Below are positions 11,070-22,013 of a stretch of 64,000 nucleotides of DNA, in pieces. Every line of letters starts with the position of its first letter. The stretch's first letter is position 1. Source of the DNA: Pyropia yezoensis. Its lineage: Eukaryota > Rhodophyta > Bangiophyceae > Bangiales > Bangiaceae. The position numbers were made by a program, and so were the translations under genes. Where the stretch lies: positions 17,159,346 to 17,223,345 of the forward strand of contig CM020618.1 in assembly GCA_009829735.1 (NCBI GenBank), read 5' to 3'. A model generated the notes under the pieces. That model was given only the letters and a program-made list of their open reading frames with translations, had not been told where the DNA came from and made no database searches.

Positions 11070-13779
11070 AGGGTGGGGTTGGGTGAGGTCGCACCACATT
11101 GAACGAGAGCGCAGCCAATAGCTAGCCACAGCTCGGGCCACCGTCAGATGTATGCGCGGCGAGGGTGGGGTTGGGTTGGCGCGGGACCCACAACCCCGGC
11201 AAGTCCAAGTACAGCTGATGGCCTGCTGTGGACTTGGACTGACCAGAACAGGAGGGCGCCAAAAAAAAGAGCGCGCGCGCGCGCGCCAGAAAAACGCGCG
11301 CGCACCTGGCCAGCCAAAAAAGCGCCAGGCCACCAACCCCCCGTCCCTCCCCCCCGCCGACGCGCCCACCGTCGTCGTCCCATCCCCCCCCACCACCGTC
11401 GTCCCCCCACCTCGCCCGCCACCGCCGTCGTCCTCCCCCCCGCCCTATGCGTCCACCGTCGCCGGCGCCCCCCCCACCCTCACCGTCGTCGTCTCCCCCC
11501 CACCTTCACCATCGCCGTCCCCTCCACGACCCCCACCGCCGTTGCCCCCCATCCCCCCCACCTTTTGCCGCCCCCCCCCCCGCCCGCGACTGTCGTCGTC
11601 CCCCCCCCCCACGCCCTCACCGGCGGTGTCCCCCCCACGTCCCCCACCGTCGTCGCCCCTCCCCCCCCCCACCGTCGTCGTCGCCCCTCTGCTTCACGCC
11701 ATCATCATCATCGTCGTGTGTCTGCCCGTCGTCGGCGCCACTCCTCCCCGCCACCGTCGTCGTCGCAACCCCCGCCCGTCGTGCGTCGTCCTCCCCACCT
11801 TCACCGTCGTCGTGCCCCTATCTGTCGTCGTGGCCACCTCCCAGCGTGCCATCCGTCGTGGGCATATCAGTCGTCGTCGCCACCTCCCCGCCTGCCATCC
11901 GCCGTGGGCAGCCCCCCTCTCCCCATTTGTCGTAACCTTCCCCCCTCCCTCCCACTCCTCACGCTTCTTTTTCGTCCTCGTTTTCTTGCTCGTGGTGTCG
12001 TCAGCATGCCGATGTTTGTGCTCGCATTGTCCATGAGTTTGCCGCCTCAGTTACCCTCGCACTCGCTCTTGTTTCTTAGCCTCTTTGTCTCTCCTCACTG
12101 CACTCTCCCTTCGTGATGGCGTTCCCGCTCCTGCCGTTTTCCTCTTAGCGCCCTCTCCATGTGCTTGTCGTGCTCCTTACGTTACATAAACTCTTGGATG
12201 GGTTTTTTTCTGTCTTCATGTCCAGTGGGCAACCATCTGTCTTTTTGGTGGCTTCTTCGTCTCCCCGTTCCGTGAACCAGGGTGAGCTCTTGACTGACTC
12301 ATTCCAGCGCGATACACGAGGCGCACTTATGACCGGTTGTCGCCGTCCAATCCGCCCGCTACTTGAGGTGGGAGACCTCTCAAGGGGGCTAATGCGCGCG
12401 CGGAGGTGGGACGCGGGGGAGTCGATTGAGGTCGAGGACTGTTGATGCTGGGGGGGGGGGGAGGGGATAGCGGGCGGCATATGGGTGCGCGTGCGGGCAG
12501 ATGAATTGGTCCGTACTGGCTGAGGGGCTAGCCTTTTACTCGTCCTGCCTACCCTACTCGACCAGCTGCCCGCGAGTCGCGTGCTTAACTGAAGCAAACC
12601 TAGCGGGGGGAGCCTGAGACGACGTAGCAAGCGTGGGCGGCACTGCCCCACACCTCTCTCATGGGAGAGAAACCGCAAGGAGGTGAAACATCACACATGA
12701 CCAGGAAACGCACACAACTACGCAGCCAACAAGAGCAAGTGGACACGGAATACGGTATCCCTCAAAAGTGAAAGCGGCGGCGGAGAGGGGGAAACGTGCC
12801 AACAGTAGGGGGGAGCAAAATGCAGCGCCACTGACGGGAGACTTCCTCGCTCGGACGAGGCGGCGGAGCTCGCGCGCACACGCAACGACGATGGGGGCAG
12901 CTGCCAGCAGGGGCCAACCGTGGGAGCGACACACAGGGGATACTGACGGCGGCGACCAAGCCAAAAAGAGGGCACGATGGGAAAGAGAGGATCAAAAGCC
13001 AATCTGGCAGGGTAGGGGGCGGGGAGCAGCGAGTACGTGAGATGGGAGGGGGGGTGGCCAGGACGACAGATGGCGGGGGGGGGGTGGCGACGACGACGGT
13101 GGCGGGGGGGGGTGTCGCCGACGACGGGCAGGCGCACAAACGGTGGTGGATCCGACGACAGTCAAGGACACCACGATGATGGGGGCCGCGTGAAGCACAT
13201 GGGCGACGACGATGGTGCGGGGGGGGGCCGGCTACGACGGTGGGGGTCGTGAGGGGGACGGTGACGGTGAGGGTGGGGGCGGGGACGACGACGGTGGCGG
13301 GCGTGGGGGGGGGACCACGAAAGTGGGGGGGTGGGGGGGGGCCACGACGGTGGGGTTCGTGGAGAGGACGCCGGGGGTGAGGGTGGGGGGGAAGGGGGGG
13401 GAGGACGACGGCGGTGGCGGGCGAGGTGGGGGGACGACGGTGGTGGGGGGGGATGGGACGACGACGGTGGGTGCGTCGGCGGGGGGGAGGGACGGGGGGT
13501 GGGTGGCCTGGCGCTTTTTTGGCTGGCCAGGTGCGCGCGCGTTTTTCTGGCGCGCGCGCGCGCGCTCTTTTTTTTGGCGCCCTCCTGTTCTGGTCAGTCC
13601 AAGTCCACAGCAGGCCATCAGCTGTACTTGGACTTGCCGGGGTTGTGGGTCCCGCGCCAACCCAACCCCACCCTCGCCGCGCATACATCTGACGGTGGCC
13701 CGAGCTGTGGCTAGCTATTGGCTGCGCTCTCGTCCACTCTCGCCCAATCCCGTGCGACCTCACCCAACCCCACCCTGAG
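11067..13779. mobile_element. 2.7-kb foldback element with long terminal inverted repeats
   Basis: The left end CTCAGGGTGGGGTTGGGTGA (11067) recurs inverted at the right end, which finishes CCCAACCCCACCCTGAG (13779). The inverted ends include AGCCAATAGCTAGCCACAGC, a (GC)n segment and a GTCCAAGTACAGC block. About 270 bp of non-repetitive arm is followed on both sides by complementary arrays of degenerate ACCGTCGTCGTCCCCCC-type repeats (about 11345-11930 and 13040-13500). The centre (about 11940-13030) is unique and of more balanced composition. No transposase is seen, so this is a non-autonomous foldback or MITE-like element. The two ends are not perfectly matched (about 16 extra bases near 13735). 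No clear target-site duplication was found. Confidence 0.7.
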
Positions 13780-15792
13780 AATGCGAACCCAACCCCACTC
13801 TACGTCACGGTCCCCCCGCCGCCGGCGGCGGGCGGTCACGCGTCGGGGGGCGGCCGCCGCGTGCGGTCGCCGCGGCGCGGCGCCCCGGGGCGGGCCGGCG
13901 CGGCCGACGCGGCCGCCGCGGCGCCGCGGCGGCGCCACCCCGCCCAGCGGGGCGGCGGCCCCCCCGCCGCGGGGGCAGCTGCCGGCGGCCGTCTGCACGG
14001 CGCGCCGCCGTCGCCCAGGTCGGCGGCGGCAGCGGGCAGCGGCGGGGCGGGGCGCGCCCCCCCCACCACCACCACCACCCCCACCCCCCCCACGCCCACC
14101 ACCACCACCACCCGCGCGCCGGCCGACGACGCGGCCGCGGCGGCAGCCGGCGGCGTGGACCGGGACAGTGTCCAGTGGACACCCTCGCCGACCGCGTCAT
14201 GGAGCGGTACGAGGCGGGCAAGGGCCGCCGCCCCCCCGGCCTGTGCGCCCCCGCCCGTGGCCGCGCGCGCCGCGGCGGCCGCCCCGTCGGCGCCGGCGGC
14301 CATCCCCGCCTTTGCGGGCGCCGACGCGGCGTCGCGCGGTGGGCGGGGCCACCCCCGCCCGCCCTGCCCGTGCCGGCCGTCCCCCCCCCGCCGGCCATTG
14401 GGTGGACGCCGGGCGTGCCGCCGGGCGCCGGCTGGCCCGTCCCGGGCGGCGGCGCCCCGCCCCGCCCGCCCCGCGTCGGCCGGCCGCGGGGGCGGCGGGG
14501 GCGGGGGAGCGCCCGCCGGCGGGCGGCGGCCCGCCCCGTCGGCCGCCGCGCCGGCGCCCGCCCGCGTGGCGGGCACCCCGTGCGTGGCGCCGCCGGCTGC
14601 GTCGCGGGGGGGGGGCCGGCGGCGGCGGCGGCGGCGGGCCGGCGGCCGCGTCGACGCGGCCGCCGGCGCGGCGGCCGCACGCGGCGGCTGCCGCTGCCCC
14701 GGCGGCCGCGGACGGCGGCGGCGGCGGCGGTGGCGCCGCCGCCGCCGTCGCCGCGTCGGCGGCGGCGGCGGCGGGGGCGGGGTAGCCGGCGGCAGCGGCG
14801 GCGGCGGCGGCGGCGGGCAGGGCTGCCGCGCCTTCCGGTACCCTACTCCTGGGGCGGCCGCTGGCGGTGGCCGCCGTGCCGCCCGCGCGTCGGTGCGGCT
14901 GGCCGCCGCTGCGGTGGGGGTGACCCCCGCGGCGGTGGGGGTGGGGACCGTGGTTTGGGGGTAGGGGGGTGCAAGGGGGAGCGGCGGGCCCGCTTTTGCC
15001 AGCGGCTTCCGCGCTTGTCCGCGCCGATGGCGGCGGCGTCGGCGGCGGCGGCGGCGGCGGCGGCAGCGGATGGGCGGGCGGCGGCGGGCCGGTGGCGGTA
15101 GCGGCGGGGTCTGGGGCGGGCGTGGCGACCCCATTGTTGCGGCGGCGGCGGCGGTGCTTGCGGGGCGCCGGGGCGGGACGTGTGTGGCGGCGGCGGCGGC
15201 CAGGGGGGGCGGGGCGGAACGGTGGCGGCATTGGCGGGGTACTTTTGAGGGGGGGGGAGTGGCCTGTGGCGGGGTTTTGTGTCGACGGTGGGGGGAATAG
15301 GGGTGGGACGGTGGGGGCGGTCGTGGTCGTGGCGGTGGGCATGAGCGGGAGGGGCGGCCCGTTGGTGGCGGCCATAGTGGAGGGGGAGGCGGCCCTGTGG
15401 CGGTGGCGGCGCCCGTGGGGGTGGCAGGGCAGTGGGCGGGAGCGGCAGCGGCAGGCGTGGTGGGGAGGCGCGCACGGGCGGAGGAGGCAGCCGCTTGGGC
15501 GGGGCGGGCGGCCCCCCCAGACGTGGGGGGGGGGGCGGGGAGCCCCCCGCCGACCGCCGCCGTGGTCCCCCCCGACGGGCACCCGGTGGCCGACGGCGGC
15601 GGCCGCGGTAGGGGTGCCCGCGCCGCCCCGTCGGTGGCAGCGGACGGTGGCAGCGGCAGCGGCAGCGGCAGCGGCGACGGCGGCAGCGGCGGCCCGCAGC
15701 GACCCCCTGGGGGGGGCCACGAACCTGCCTTTGCGGCTGATCGCGGCGGCGGCGGCGGCGGCGGCGACCGTGAGGTGCCGGCGTCGGCGGCG

Positions 15793-15833
<41 letters not shown>

Positions 15834-15834
15834 T

Positions 15835-15882
<48 letters not shown>

Positions 15883-17700
15883 GCGGCGACCACCCCCCCC
15901 ACGGGCACAGCAGCCGGCGGTGGTCGTCGTTGCCGTCTCTGCTGTCAGACCGCGGCGGCGGCGGCGGCGGTGCCCAGTCGGTGCGGGGCGGCACGGCATT
16001 GGCGGGGGGGGGCGGGGGGCCGCGGCGCTGCCGGCGGCGACTGCGACGGCGGCAGCCGCCACAGCCCCCGCGGCAGCAGCGTCGACCCGCCGACGGCGCC
16101 GCTGCGCGCGCGGCGGCGGCTGAACCCCGACGCCGACGCGGCGGCGCGCGCCGCCGCCGCCGCCTCCCCCGCCGCCGCCGCCGCCGCCGACGCCGCCGCC
16201 GCCGCCGACGCCCCACCTGGAAGGGTGAACGCCGTGGCCGCCCGGCGGCGGCGGCCGCAGCGGCCACGCCGCCGTACGCCCGTGGGATTGGCGCCCCCCC
16301 CCCCCCCCCCGTCCCTGTCCGTGGCGGCGACGGCGGCGGCGGCGGCGGCGGCGTCGGGGCGGCGGCGGCGGCGTCTCCCTCTCCCCGCCCGCTACCCATT
16401 GCTGCCCCCCCCACCATCGCGGGGGGGGGGGGGGGGGGGTGGGATGGGGGGGGTGGCCGTTGCGAGTGGAGGGGTTGGTGGTGGCGGCAGCCGGCGTGGC
16501 GGCAGCGTCGGAGGGACGGGGGGGGGGCAGGCGCCCGCCCGCCGGGGGGGGGGGAGGGGGCGCCGCCGGTGGTGGCGCTGGCTGCCGGCCCAGGCGGGGA
16601 CGGCGGCTGCAGGGACCGCCGCGGCGGCGGCCGCGGCCGCCGGTCGACGCGACCTGCTACCGCCGCCCGCCACGGCCGCCGCCGCCTCCGCGGCGGTGGG
16701 CACGGCGGTAGTGGGGGTGGTGGGCGTCGGCGACGCCGCCAGCGGGACCGCCGGCGGCGTACCCCGCCCAGCGCGTCCGCCTCGCTCCTGGCTCGCCGCC
16801 GGTGGCCGGCGGGTGCCCGAGGGGGGCTTTGGCATCCGCTTCTGCACGGCCGCCGTGGACGTGTTTGTGGTGGGGAGGGCGGTGGGGGGCAGCCGGCCTG
16901 GGGGGTACGCTGGGCCGGGGGGGAGGCGGCGTCCTTGTGCACGCGGTGCGCCACGTGGGTGGCGCGGGGGGGGGCACGCGGGGGTGCGGTCTCTGCGCTT
17001 GTGCGGGCCGTGGTGCGGGAGGGGTGACTGTCGTTGCCAGGCATCACCGGGGATACGGCGGCGTTGTCGCTGGGGGTGAAGGTGGGCAGGTGAGGGGGGG
17101 GGAGGTGAGGGGGGGGGGGTGAGGCGGGTGGGCGGCAGCCGTCGCTGTGGCTGTGGTGAGGGGATGGTTGGCCTTTGGTGGCTGCGGTGGTGGGGAGGGG
17201 GGTGCGCGGCGACGGCGGCCACGGCACGAAGGCTGGAGGGGAAGGGGCGAAGCGGGGGCGGCAACGGCAGCATTTACGGTGGTGGGAGGGGCGGGTGGAG
17301 ACGGTGGCGGCGGCGGCGGTGCTGGTCTGGAGGGACGCGCGCGGGGCAGCGGTGGCGCGCGGTACTCGAGGAGGCGGGGCGTAACGGCAGCGGTTGTTGT
17401 GCTGGGTAGGCCAAGGGGGGGAATGGCGGCTGTGCGGCCGGGAGGGGGGACGAGTGGGGACGATCATCGTCCCCACGATGGAGACGGCGGTATGTAGTGG
17501 TGCGAGGGGGCCGGGCGTGCTGCCCATCTGTTGGCGGCAGAGCCTCCTGTTGGCCACTTGACCTTGAGCGATGACTGCCGTAGACAGCTGGTGGAGGAGC
17601 ACGGCTGCGTGACTGAGGCGGCGGCAGGCGTGGTGGCGAAGACACTTTAAAATCCTTTGAAAAGAAACCCCAAAGGCTAGGGCATTTTCACGAACGTGCT
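13780..17700. other. CCG-rich region, coding strand unresolved
   Basis: Nearly 4 kb of extreme GC contains many (GCG)n/(CCG)n tracts, notably 15798-15893. Long frames are open on both strands (for example minus 15908-13836 and plus 15397-17079) and encode poly-Ala, Pro-rich or Arg-rich sequence. Fragments that look protein-like occur on the plus strand (VDTLADRVMERYEAGK near 14175, PAIGWTPGVPPGAGWPVPGG near 14400) and on the minus strand (ISRKGRFVAPP near 15740), but no frame holds together. One or two low-complexity genes may exist here; I cannot choose strand or boundaries by eye. Confidence 0.35.
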
Positions 17701-18122
17701 TGCAGTGAGTGACTGTGAGCGGGCGCTTGGCGCACGTGCCGGCGTCTGGTGGCGTCGACCCGTGTCTGGCACTGTGGCGGCCGTTGCGCGGGCCCACACA
17801 CCCTGTACGGTGCGTGGTCCTTGTGCTTGGCGGCAGCCGCCGAGGCCCCCGACCAATGGTGCTGTTTGTGTCGGCGTCATGCGCCTCTCCCTTTTTTCAT
17901 GCTGGGGCGGCGTCGCGGCGACGGTCGGTGTGCTCGTGGCGGGCAACCGCGCGCTGGCGCCCCCTCCTTCCCGTGTCCGTGGGGCTTCTGCCGTGCGCTG
18001 GTGGTGCCCCCGGGTGGTCTGTGTTTCTTGGCCACCGAGGCTCCTTCCGCGGAAGGGCGGTGCCAAGTGCAGGCGCGCTGCCGGCTCCTCGGCGGTGCCC
18101 GCAGCACGCTGGGGGCCCGTCC

Positions 18123-20840
18123 ATGGCCTCCGTGCCCCCCCGCGGTGCCCAGTCTCTCGGGTCCCGCTGGCTGCCCGACGCGGTGGTGTATCACCCGTAC
18201 TTGTGTGTCGAGGCCGCGGCGTCCATGAACCTGCTGGGCTGGGAGTATGGGTCCGCACCGGCTGACAAGACGTGCTGTCCAGCGTGTGACGAGCTGGGGA
18301 GGAGCACGCCTCGCTCCCTTTCACACGGCAAGGTGCTGCACTTTTTGAACCGTCAAGGCAAGAAGTGGAGACGCGACTACTGTGCTACCCCGGTGCCAAG
18401 CGTTGTTCTCGGCTCTGAGCCTCAGCGACTACCGCCAGACCGTTTGGTGGACGTGTCGTACCGCATCGTCGAGGCCGTGGTGCTATTGAAGCGACGGTAC
18501 CGGTGCGCCTCGTCTGCCGAGCCGGTGGGTGACGACAACGCGGGGGACGAGGACTACATGGCGGCGGTGGGAGAGGCGCGGGACAAGGGCTACATGGCGG
18601 CGGTGGGCGAGGCGGGGGACAAGGACAACATGGCGACGGTGGGCGAGGCGGGGGACGAGGACTACATGGCGGCGGCGGGCGACGTGGGGGACAAGGACTA
18701 CACGGTGGCAGTCGGTGACGCGGGGGACGAGGAGCGCACTGCTTCGGGCTCATCCGGCGGGCGACAACCTGGCTTCTTCGTACGCAGCGGCGCCGGCTGG
18801 GGCAAGACGTTTTGTTTGGAGGAGCTGATGGGCTGGATCAACGCCTGCTCTGACTACCACGGGCCTGCTGGATATGCTCGCCACGGCCCTGATCCGCTGC
18901 TGCGGGGGCGAGCAACGACTGCCTTTCGCGATGCGGGCGTCCTCGACTTTGCGGTCAACGCATCTGCGTACTGCGTGAACTTCAACGGGAGGACCGGCTT
19001 TTGCGACGTTGAGGAGCGCTTGCTCACACGCGGGATTGTGACGGCGGCCTTTTTCTACCACGCACGAGTGTGCTACACCGAGCTGGTGAGCCCACGGGTG
19101 TCATGGGGCGCGTACATCTCCCGTGTCGGGTCGGCATTGGACAAGGGCATCCTCACCGCTGATGACTTTGCCGCACAAGCCCTGGATGTGATGCGGTTTT
19201 GCCGCGGGATCATCGGAGGCATCCCCATCCTCCTCGTCGATGAGCTGTCCAAAGTGCGCCCTGCCGCATCTATGGGGAGCGCTCTCACGGGTCTAGGCGA
19301 GTCCCCTTCCTCTCACCAATGGGCGGAGGCTGTGCGATCGTTGTCCTGCAAGGATATGCAAAACCTGGGCGGCGAGGTGCTCTTTACCACCCTGGAGTAC
19401 TCCATCATGCAGCGAGAGACGAGCAAGTCGGGACGTGCCATGCTGCAGGCGTTTAGGCTGACCTCCCTGGACGTGATGGGGTTCTACCAGGCTGTGCGGG
19501 ACGTGCTTCTCCCTTTGGCCATGTACAAGGTCGGGCCCCAGTCCCTCCTTGACCGCATGGTGCCGCCTGGAGATGATTACGGCAGCGACTTCCTCAAGGC
19601 GCTGTGCGTGCTGCTCGGCGGACACCCCCGCTTCGTGGGGTTTTTCCTGTACGAGCTATCCGGCGCCGTGAACACGCTTATCTGCGAGGCGGAGGAGGAG
19701 CCCATCTTTGCGGCCGACCTGCAGGGGACCTGCTGGACGTGTCTCGAGGAGGCGGCTCGGCAATGCGATGTGGCGCAGAGCCTGAGCGTCTATGGTGGGG
19801 TGGATGGCTTCAAGCGCGTCGCTTCGTCAGTCTTCCTGCGTCGGCGAGTGAAGCTACAAGCGACGGCGGTCACGAGGACGCGGCGCGGCTTGCAGCAGAA
19901 CGTATCCTGGGACGAGATGGCTGCTGACGGCGCCCTGCAGGTGCTGTCTACCGCCACCCGGAGCCGGCGCGCCAAGTCGCCCGCTGCTTCCTTTGGCATC
20001 GCTAGCCTGCACCCATTTGCTCTCCTGGACCTCGCTCGAGAGGGCCAAGAGCTTGATGCTTTTTGCGCGGGGCTTTCAGCTCTGCTCATGTGCCCTGGCG
20101 AGCGGCTTTCCGGGGAGCGGCTGGAGCGCTTTGTAGCGCAGTGGTGTGTGGTAGCGTCCCACGCACGGGCGGAGCGTGGCGTGTTCTACTCGTCGACGGA
20201 GCTGGCCAAGGTGCTTGCTGGGACGGGATCTGCCGCCTACGTTGGCGACGGTGACATCCTCAACACAGTACAAGTGGACGCGTCTGCAGTCCGCACGAAC
20301 GGCGTGTCTTGTGAGTCCTTGCGTGACGCGCTGCTGCGCGCTGGTGCTGATCCCAAGGGCGTTTTGACGACCGTCTTTCGGCTGGATGCGGGATGGCAAC
20401 CAGGGCGCCAACCTGCAGCAGACGTAGCCGAGTTCTTCATGATCAAGGAGGCGACCACGCAGTTCAAGGAGGACAGATTGGTGCTGGTTTTGTACCAAGC
20501 CAAAGAATCCATGGCGGGCAGAAAGGCATCTGGCAAGGTGGGTGGCGCCACCAAGGATTGGGCTGCCATCAAGACCATCTTTAAGGAGCTCAACCTTTGG
20601 GAGCAGTGGAAGGACCGGATCGTGTACGTCCTTGTCGACCGCCACTCTGGCACGTTTGCGCGGGCCGAGTCCCAGGTCTCTAGCGAGTTCAAGGCAGGGC
20701 GACGCGGCAAGCAGAGCGTGGCCCACACGGGCCCTGACCTGGGCGGCTGGGTACCGGAGCCCATCATTGGTTTTCTCCAACTTGCGGAGTTCTTGGAGCA
20801 GGCTGGCACCAAGGGCGGGCTCCGTGCTTTTGATGACTAG
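18123..20840 (+). CDS. Crinkler/RHS-like (CR) protein: P-loop NTPase with C-terminal nuclease-like domain
   Basis: A 905-residue uninterrupted ORF. After an N-terminal region with a Cys pair (CCPACDELGR), a 12-residue repeat occupies about residues 142-201. The NTPase follows: Walker A-like RSGAGWGKTF at about 221-230 and Walker B ILLVDELSK at about 369-377, with downstream segments typical of CR-family ATPases (LLGGHPRFVGFFLYEL). The C-terminal part contains LVLVLYQAKES (about 786-796) and WKDRIVYVLVDRHS, the hydrophobic strand plus Q-x-K arrangement of the restriction-endonuclease-like fold found in Crinkler and kinetoplastid RHS proteins. Known relatives are nuclear effectors or transposon-associated proteins; here the role is inferred only. 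ATG 18123 is preferred because the frame upstream (open from 17709) reads as non-coding; an ATG at 17856 is an alternative. No secretion signal is evident. It is the longest intact non-retroviral ORF in the window. Confidence 0.6.
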   Translation: MASVPPRGAQSLGSRWLPDAVVYHPYLCVEAAASMNLLGWEYGSAPADKTCCPACDELGRSTPRSLSHGKVLHFLNRQGKKWRRDYCATPVPSVVLGSEPQRLPPDRLVDVSYRIVEAVVLLKRRYRCASSAEPVGDDNAGDEDYMAAVGEARDKGYMAAVGEAGDKDNMATVGEAGDEDYMAAAGDVGDKDYTVAVGDAGDEERTASGSSGGRQPGFFVRSGAGWGKTFCLEELMGWINACSDYHGPAGYARHGPDPLLRGRATTAFRDAGVLDFAVNASAYCVNFNGRTGFCDVEERLLTRGIVTAAFFYHARVCYTELVSPRVSWGAYISRVGSALDKGILTADDFAAQALDVMRFCRGIIGGIPILLVDELSKVRPAASMGSALTGLGESPSSHQWAEAVRSLSCKDMQNLGGEVLFTTLEYSIMQRETSKSGRAMLQAFRLTSLDVMGFYQAVRDVLLPLAMYKVGPQSLLDRMVPPGDDYGSDFLKALCVLLGGHPRFVGFFLYELSGAVNTLICEAEEEPIFAADLQGTCWTCLEEAARQCDVAQSLSVYGGVDGFKRVASSVFLRRRVKLQATAVTRTRRGLQQNVSWDEMAADGALQVLSTATRSRRAKSPAASFGIASLHPFALLDLAREGQELDAFCAGLSALLMCPGERLSGERLERFVAQWCVVASHARAERGVFYSSTELAKVLAGTGSAAYVGDGDILNTVQVDASAVRTNGVSCESLRDALLRAGADPKGVLTTVFRLDAGWQPGRQPAADVAEFFMIKEATTQFKEDRLVLVLYQAKESMAGRKASGKVGGATKDWAAIKTIFKELNLWEQWKDRIVYVLVDRHSGTFARAESQVSSEFKAGRRGKQSVAHTGPDLGGWVPEPIIGFLQLAEFLEQAGTKGGLRAFDD
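18546..18725 (+). repeat. Five 36-bp tandem repeats inside the CR gene
   Basis: Five units of 36 bp encode the acidic 12-mer DEDYMAAVGEAR and variants (DKGYMAAVGEAG, DKDNMATVGEAG, DEDYMAAAGDVG, DKDYTVAVGDAG). The array lies between the N-terminal region and the Walker A motif, probably as a flexible acidic linker. The period is a multiple of three, so copy-number changes keep the frame. Confidence 0.9.
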
Positions 20841-20977
20841 GCGTCATTGCACCCTGCCGCGGCGGCAGGGGGGGGGCAGCGGCGGCGAGGGCGGCAGCGG
20901 CGGCGGCAGGGGGGACAGGGGCGGCGGCAGGGGGGAAGCAGCGGCGGCAGTAGGCGGGGCGGCGGCACGGGGGGGGC

Positions 20978-21571
20978 GTGTGCGCCACGCCCCTAGACGC
21001 AGACGGCAACGGTCACGGCGGGCTGCTGGCCGACTGGCACCACCGGTGGCGGGCGGTGCTCGTCGACGCGTGCAAGCGGCACGGGGTGCGGGGCCAGGCA
21101 AAGGCGCAGCTGCTGCGCCTGCCGCTGGTGGGCTTTTACCCGGCCATGCGCGTCGCGCTCGACGCGATGAACGGGCGGTGGGGCCCGCTCGCCGCCGCCG
21201 TGCTGTCCCGCTCGGGGCGGGTGGTGCCCGGCTGGCCGCACGCCGTCGCGGGCCGCCTCGAGGTCATCCAGCGCCGGGCGCTGGACGTCCTCCACGGGAC
21301 GCCCGAGCGGGTGCGCGTCGCCAGCTTGGCAGTGTCCTTCTTCCTCTCCCACTCGGCCGAGGAGGGGGCCGACTACCGGCAGATACTGGGCATTGACATT
21401 GGCACCAAGACGCTGAGCCCGGCCGGCGCGGACCCGCTCGACGCCGTTGCCGCGTTTGGCAGCGTCGCCCTCACGGGCTACGCCGCCACCTATGACGGCC
21501 GCCGCGCCGCCGACGAGGCGGCGCAGGACGGTCGCCGCGCCGCCGACGAGGCGGCGCCGCCCACCGCGTGA
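20978..21571 (+). CDS. Unidentified ORF fragment without an ATG start
   Basis: About 197 codons of protein-like sequence end in a TGA at 21569-21571. Internal segments look globular (GLLADWHHRWRAVLVDACKR, LVGFYPAMRVALDAMNGRWG, VASLAVSFFLSHSAEEGADY, RQILGIDIGTKTLSPAGADP) and the C-terminus carries a repeated DGRRAADEAA. The frame is closed by TAG at 20951, and the first in-frame ATG is well inside (about 21146). A pyrimidine-rich stretch ending in CCCCTAG at about 20994 could be a splice acceptor, so this may be a 3' exon; no upstream exon was identified. Family unknown. Confidence 0.4.
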   Translation: MCATPLDADGNGHGGLLADWHHRWRAVLVDACKRHGVRGQAKAQLLRLPLVGFYPAMRVALDAMNGRWGPLAAAVLSRSGRVVPGWPHAVAGRLEVIQRRALDVLHGTPERVRVASLAVSFFLSHSAEEGADYRQILGIDIGTKTLSPAGADPLDAVAAFGSVALTGYAATYDGRRAADEAAQDGRRAADEAAPPTA

Positions 21572-22013
21572 GCGGCGCGGCGCGGGGGCGGCGCTGGTGG
21601 GCGCGCGCCGCCCCCGCGGCGGCCGCCGTCATGCCGGCGGGGTGGTCCCTGTGGTGGGGGCGGCACGGCCGCCGCGCTGCCGTGGGCGTGGACCCGAGGG
21701 CGGTGGGCGGTTCCAGCGGTGGGGGGGTGTCGCGGTTGCGGCGGGAGGGGGGGGGTGGGTACAGCGGGGGGGGGGGGGGGGAGGGTGTGGGCATGCGTGG
21801 TTTGGGGAGCGAGAGTGGGCGGCGGGCGGCCGGGCCCGCGGCGGCGGCCGCGGCGAGGGCCGCCGCTGAAGGGGGGGCGGCCCCGCGGCGGGGGCGGGGT
21901 GGGATAGACCTGCGTTTTTGTTGCATCGTGGACCTCGGTCCGTCGTTGCCTGTGGACCTCGTTTCGTCGTTGCCTGCGGCCGCACGGCCACGGCGGTCGG
22001 CCCGCGTGGTGCA
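21572..22013. repeat. Dispersed repeat, left copy (insertion site of the gypsy element)
   Basis: The region about 21720-22013 shares extended similarity with the reverse complement of about 30660-30900: both contain a GGGGAGCGAGAG motif near a (GGC)n stretch, GGGATAGA(C/A)CTGCGTTT, GTGGACCTCGTTT and CGTTGCCTGCGGCCGC, in the same order. The gypsy element is inserted in this copy at a GTGC target. Confidence 0.65.

Noticed and set aside
12145..12678. A 177-codon minus-strand ORF in the centre of the second foldback element, as a possible transposase
   Set aside because: No DDE, HTH or zinc motif is visible and composition is random; kept as non-coding internal sequence.
13836..17797. Very long minus-strand ORFs (690 and 984 codons) and plus-strand ORFs of up to 560 codons
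   Set aside because: In sequence this GC-rich stop codons are rare, so long frames are expected by chance. The products are poly-Ala/Pro/Arg and none is coherent along its length.
17709..18122. Upstream extension of the CR protein
   Set aside because: The frame is open but starts with a non-ATG codon and reads as Arg/Ala/Gly-rich non-coding sequence; ATG 18123 begins the protein-like part.
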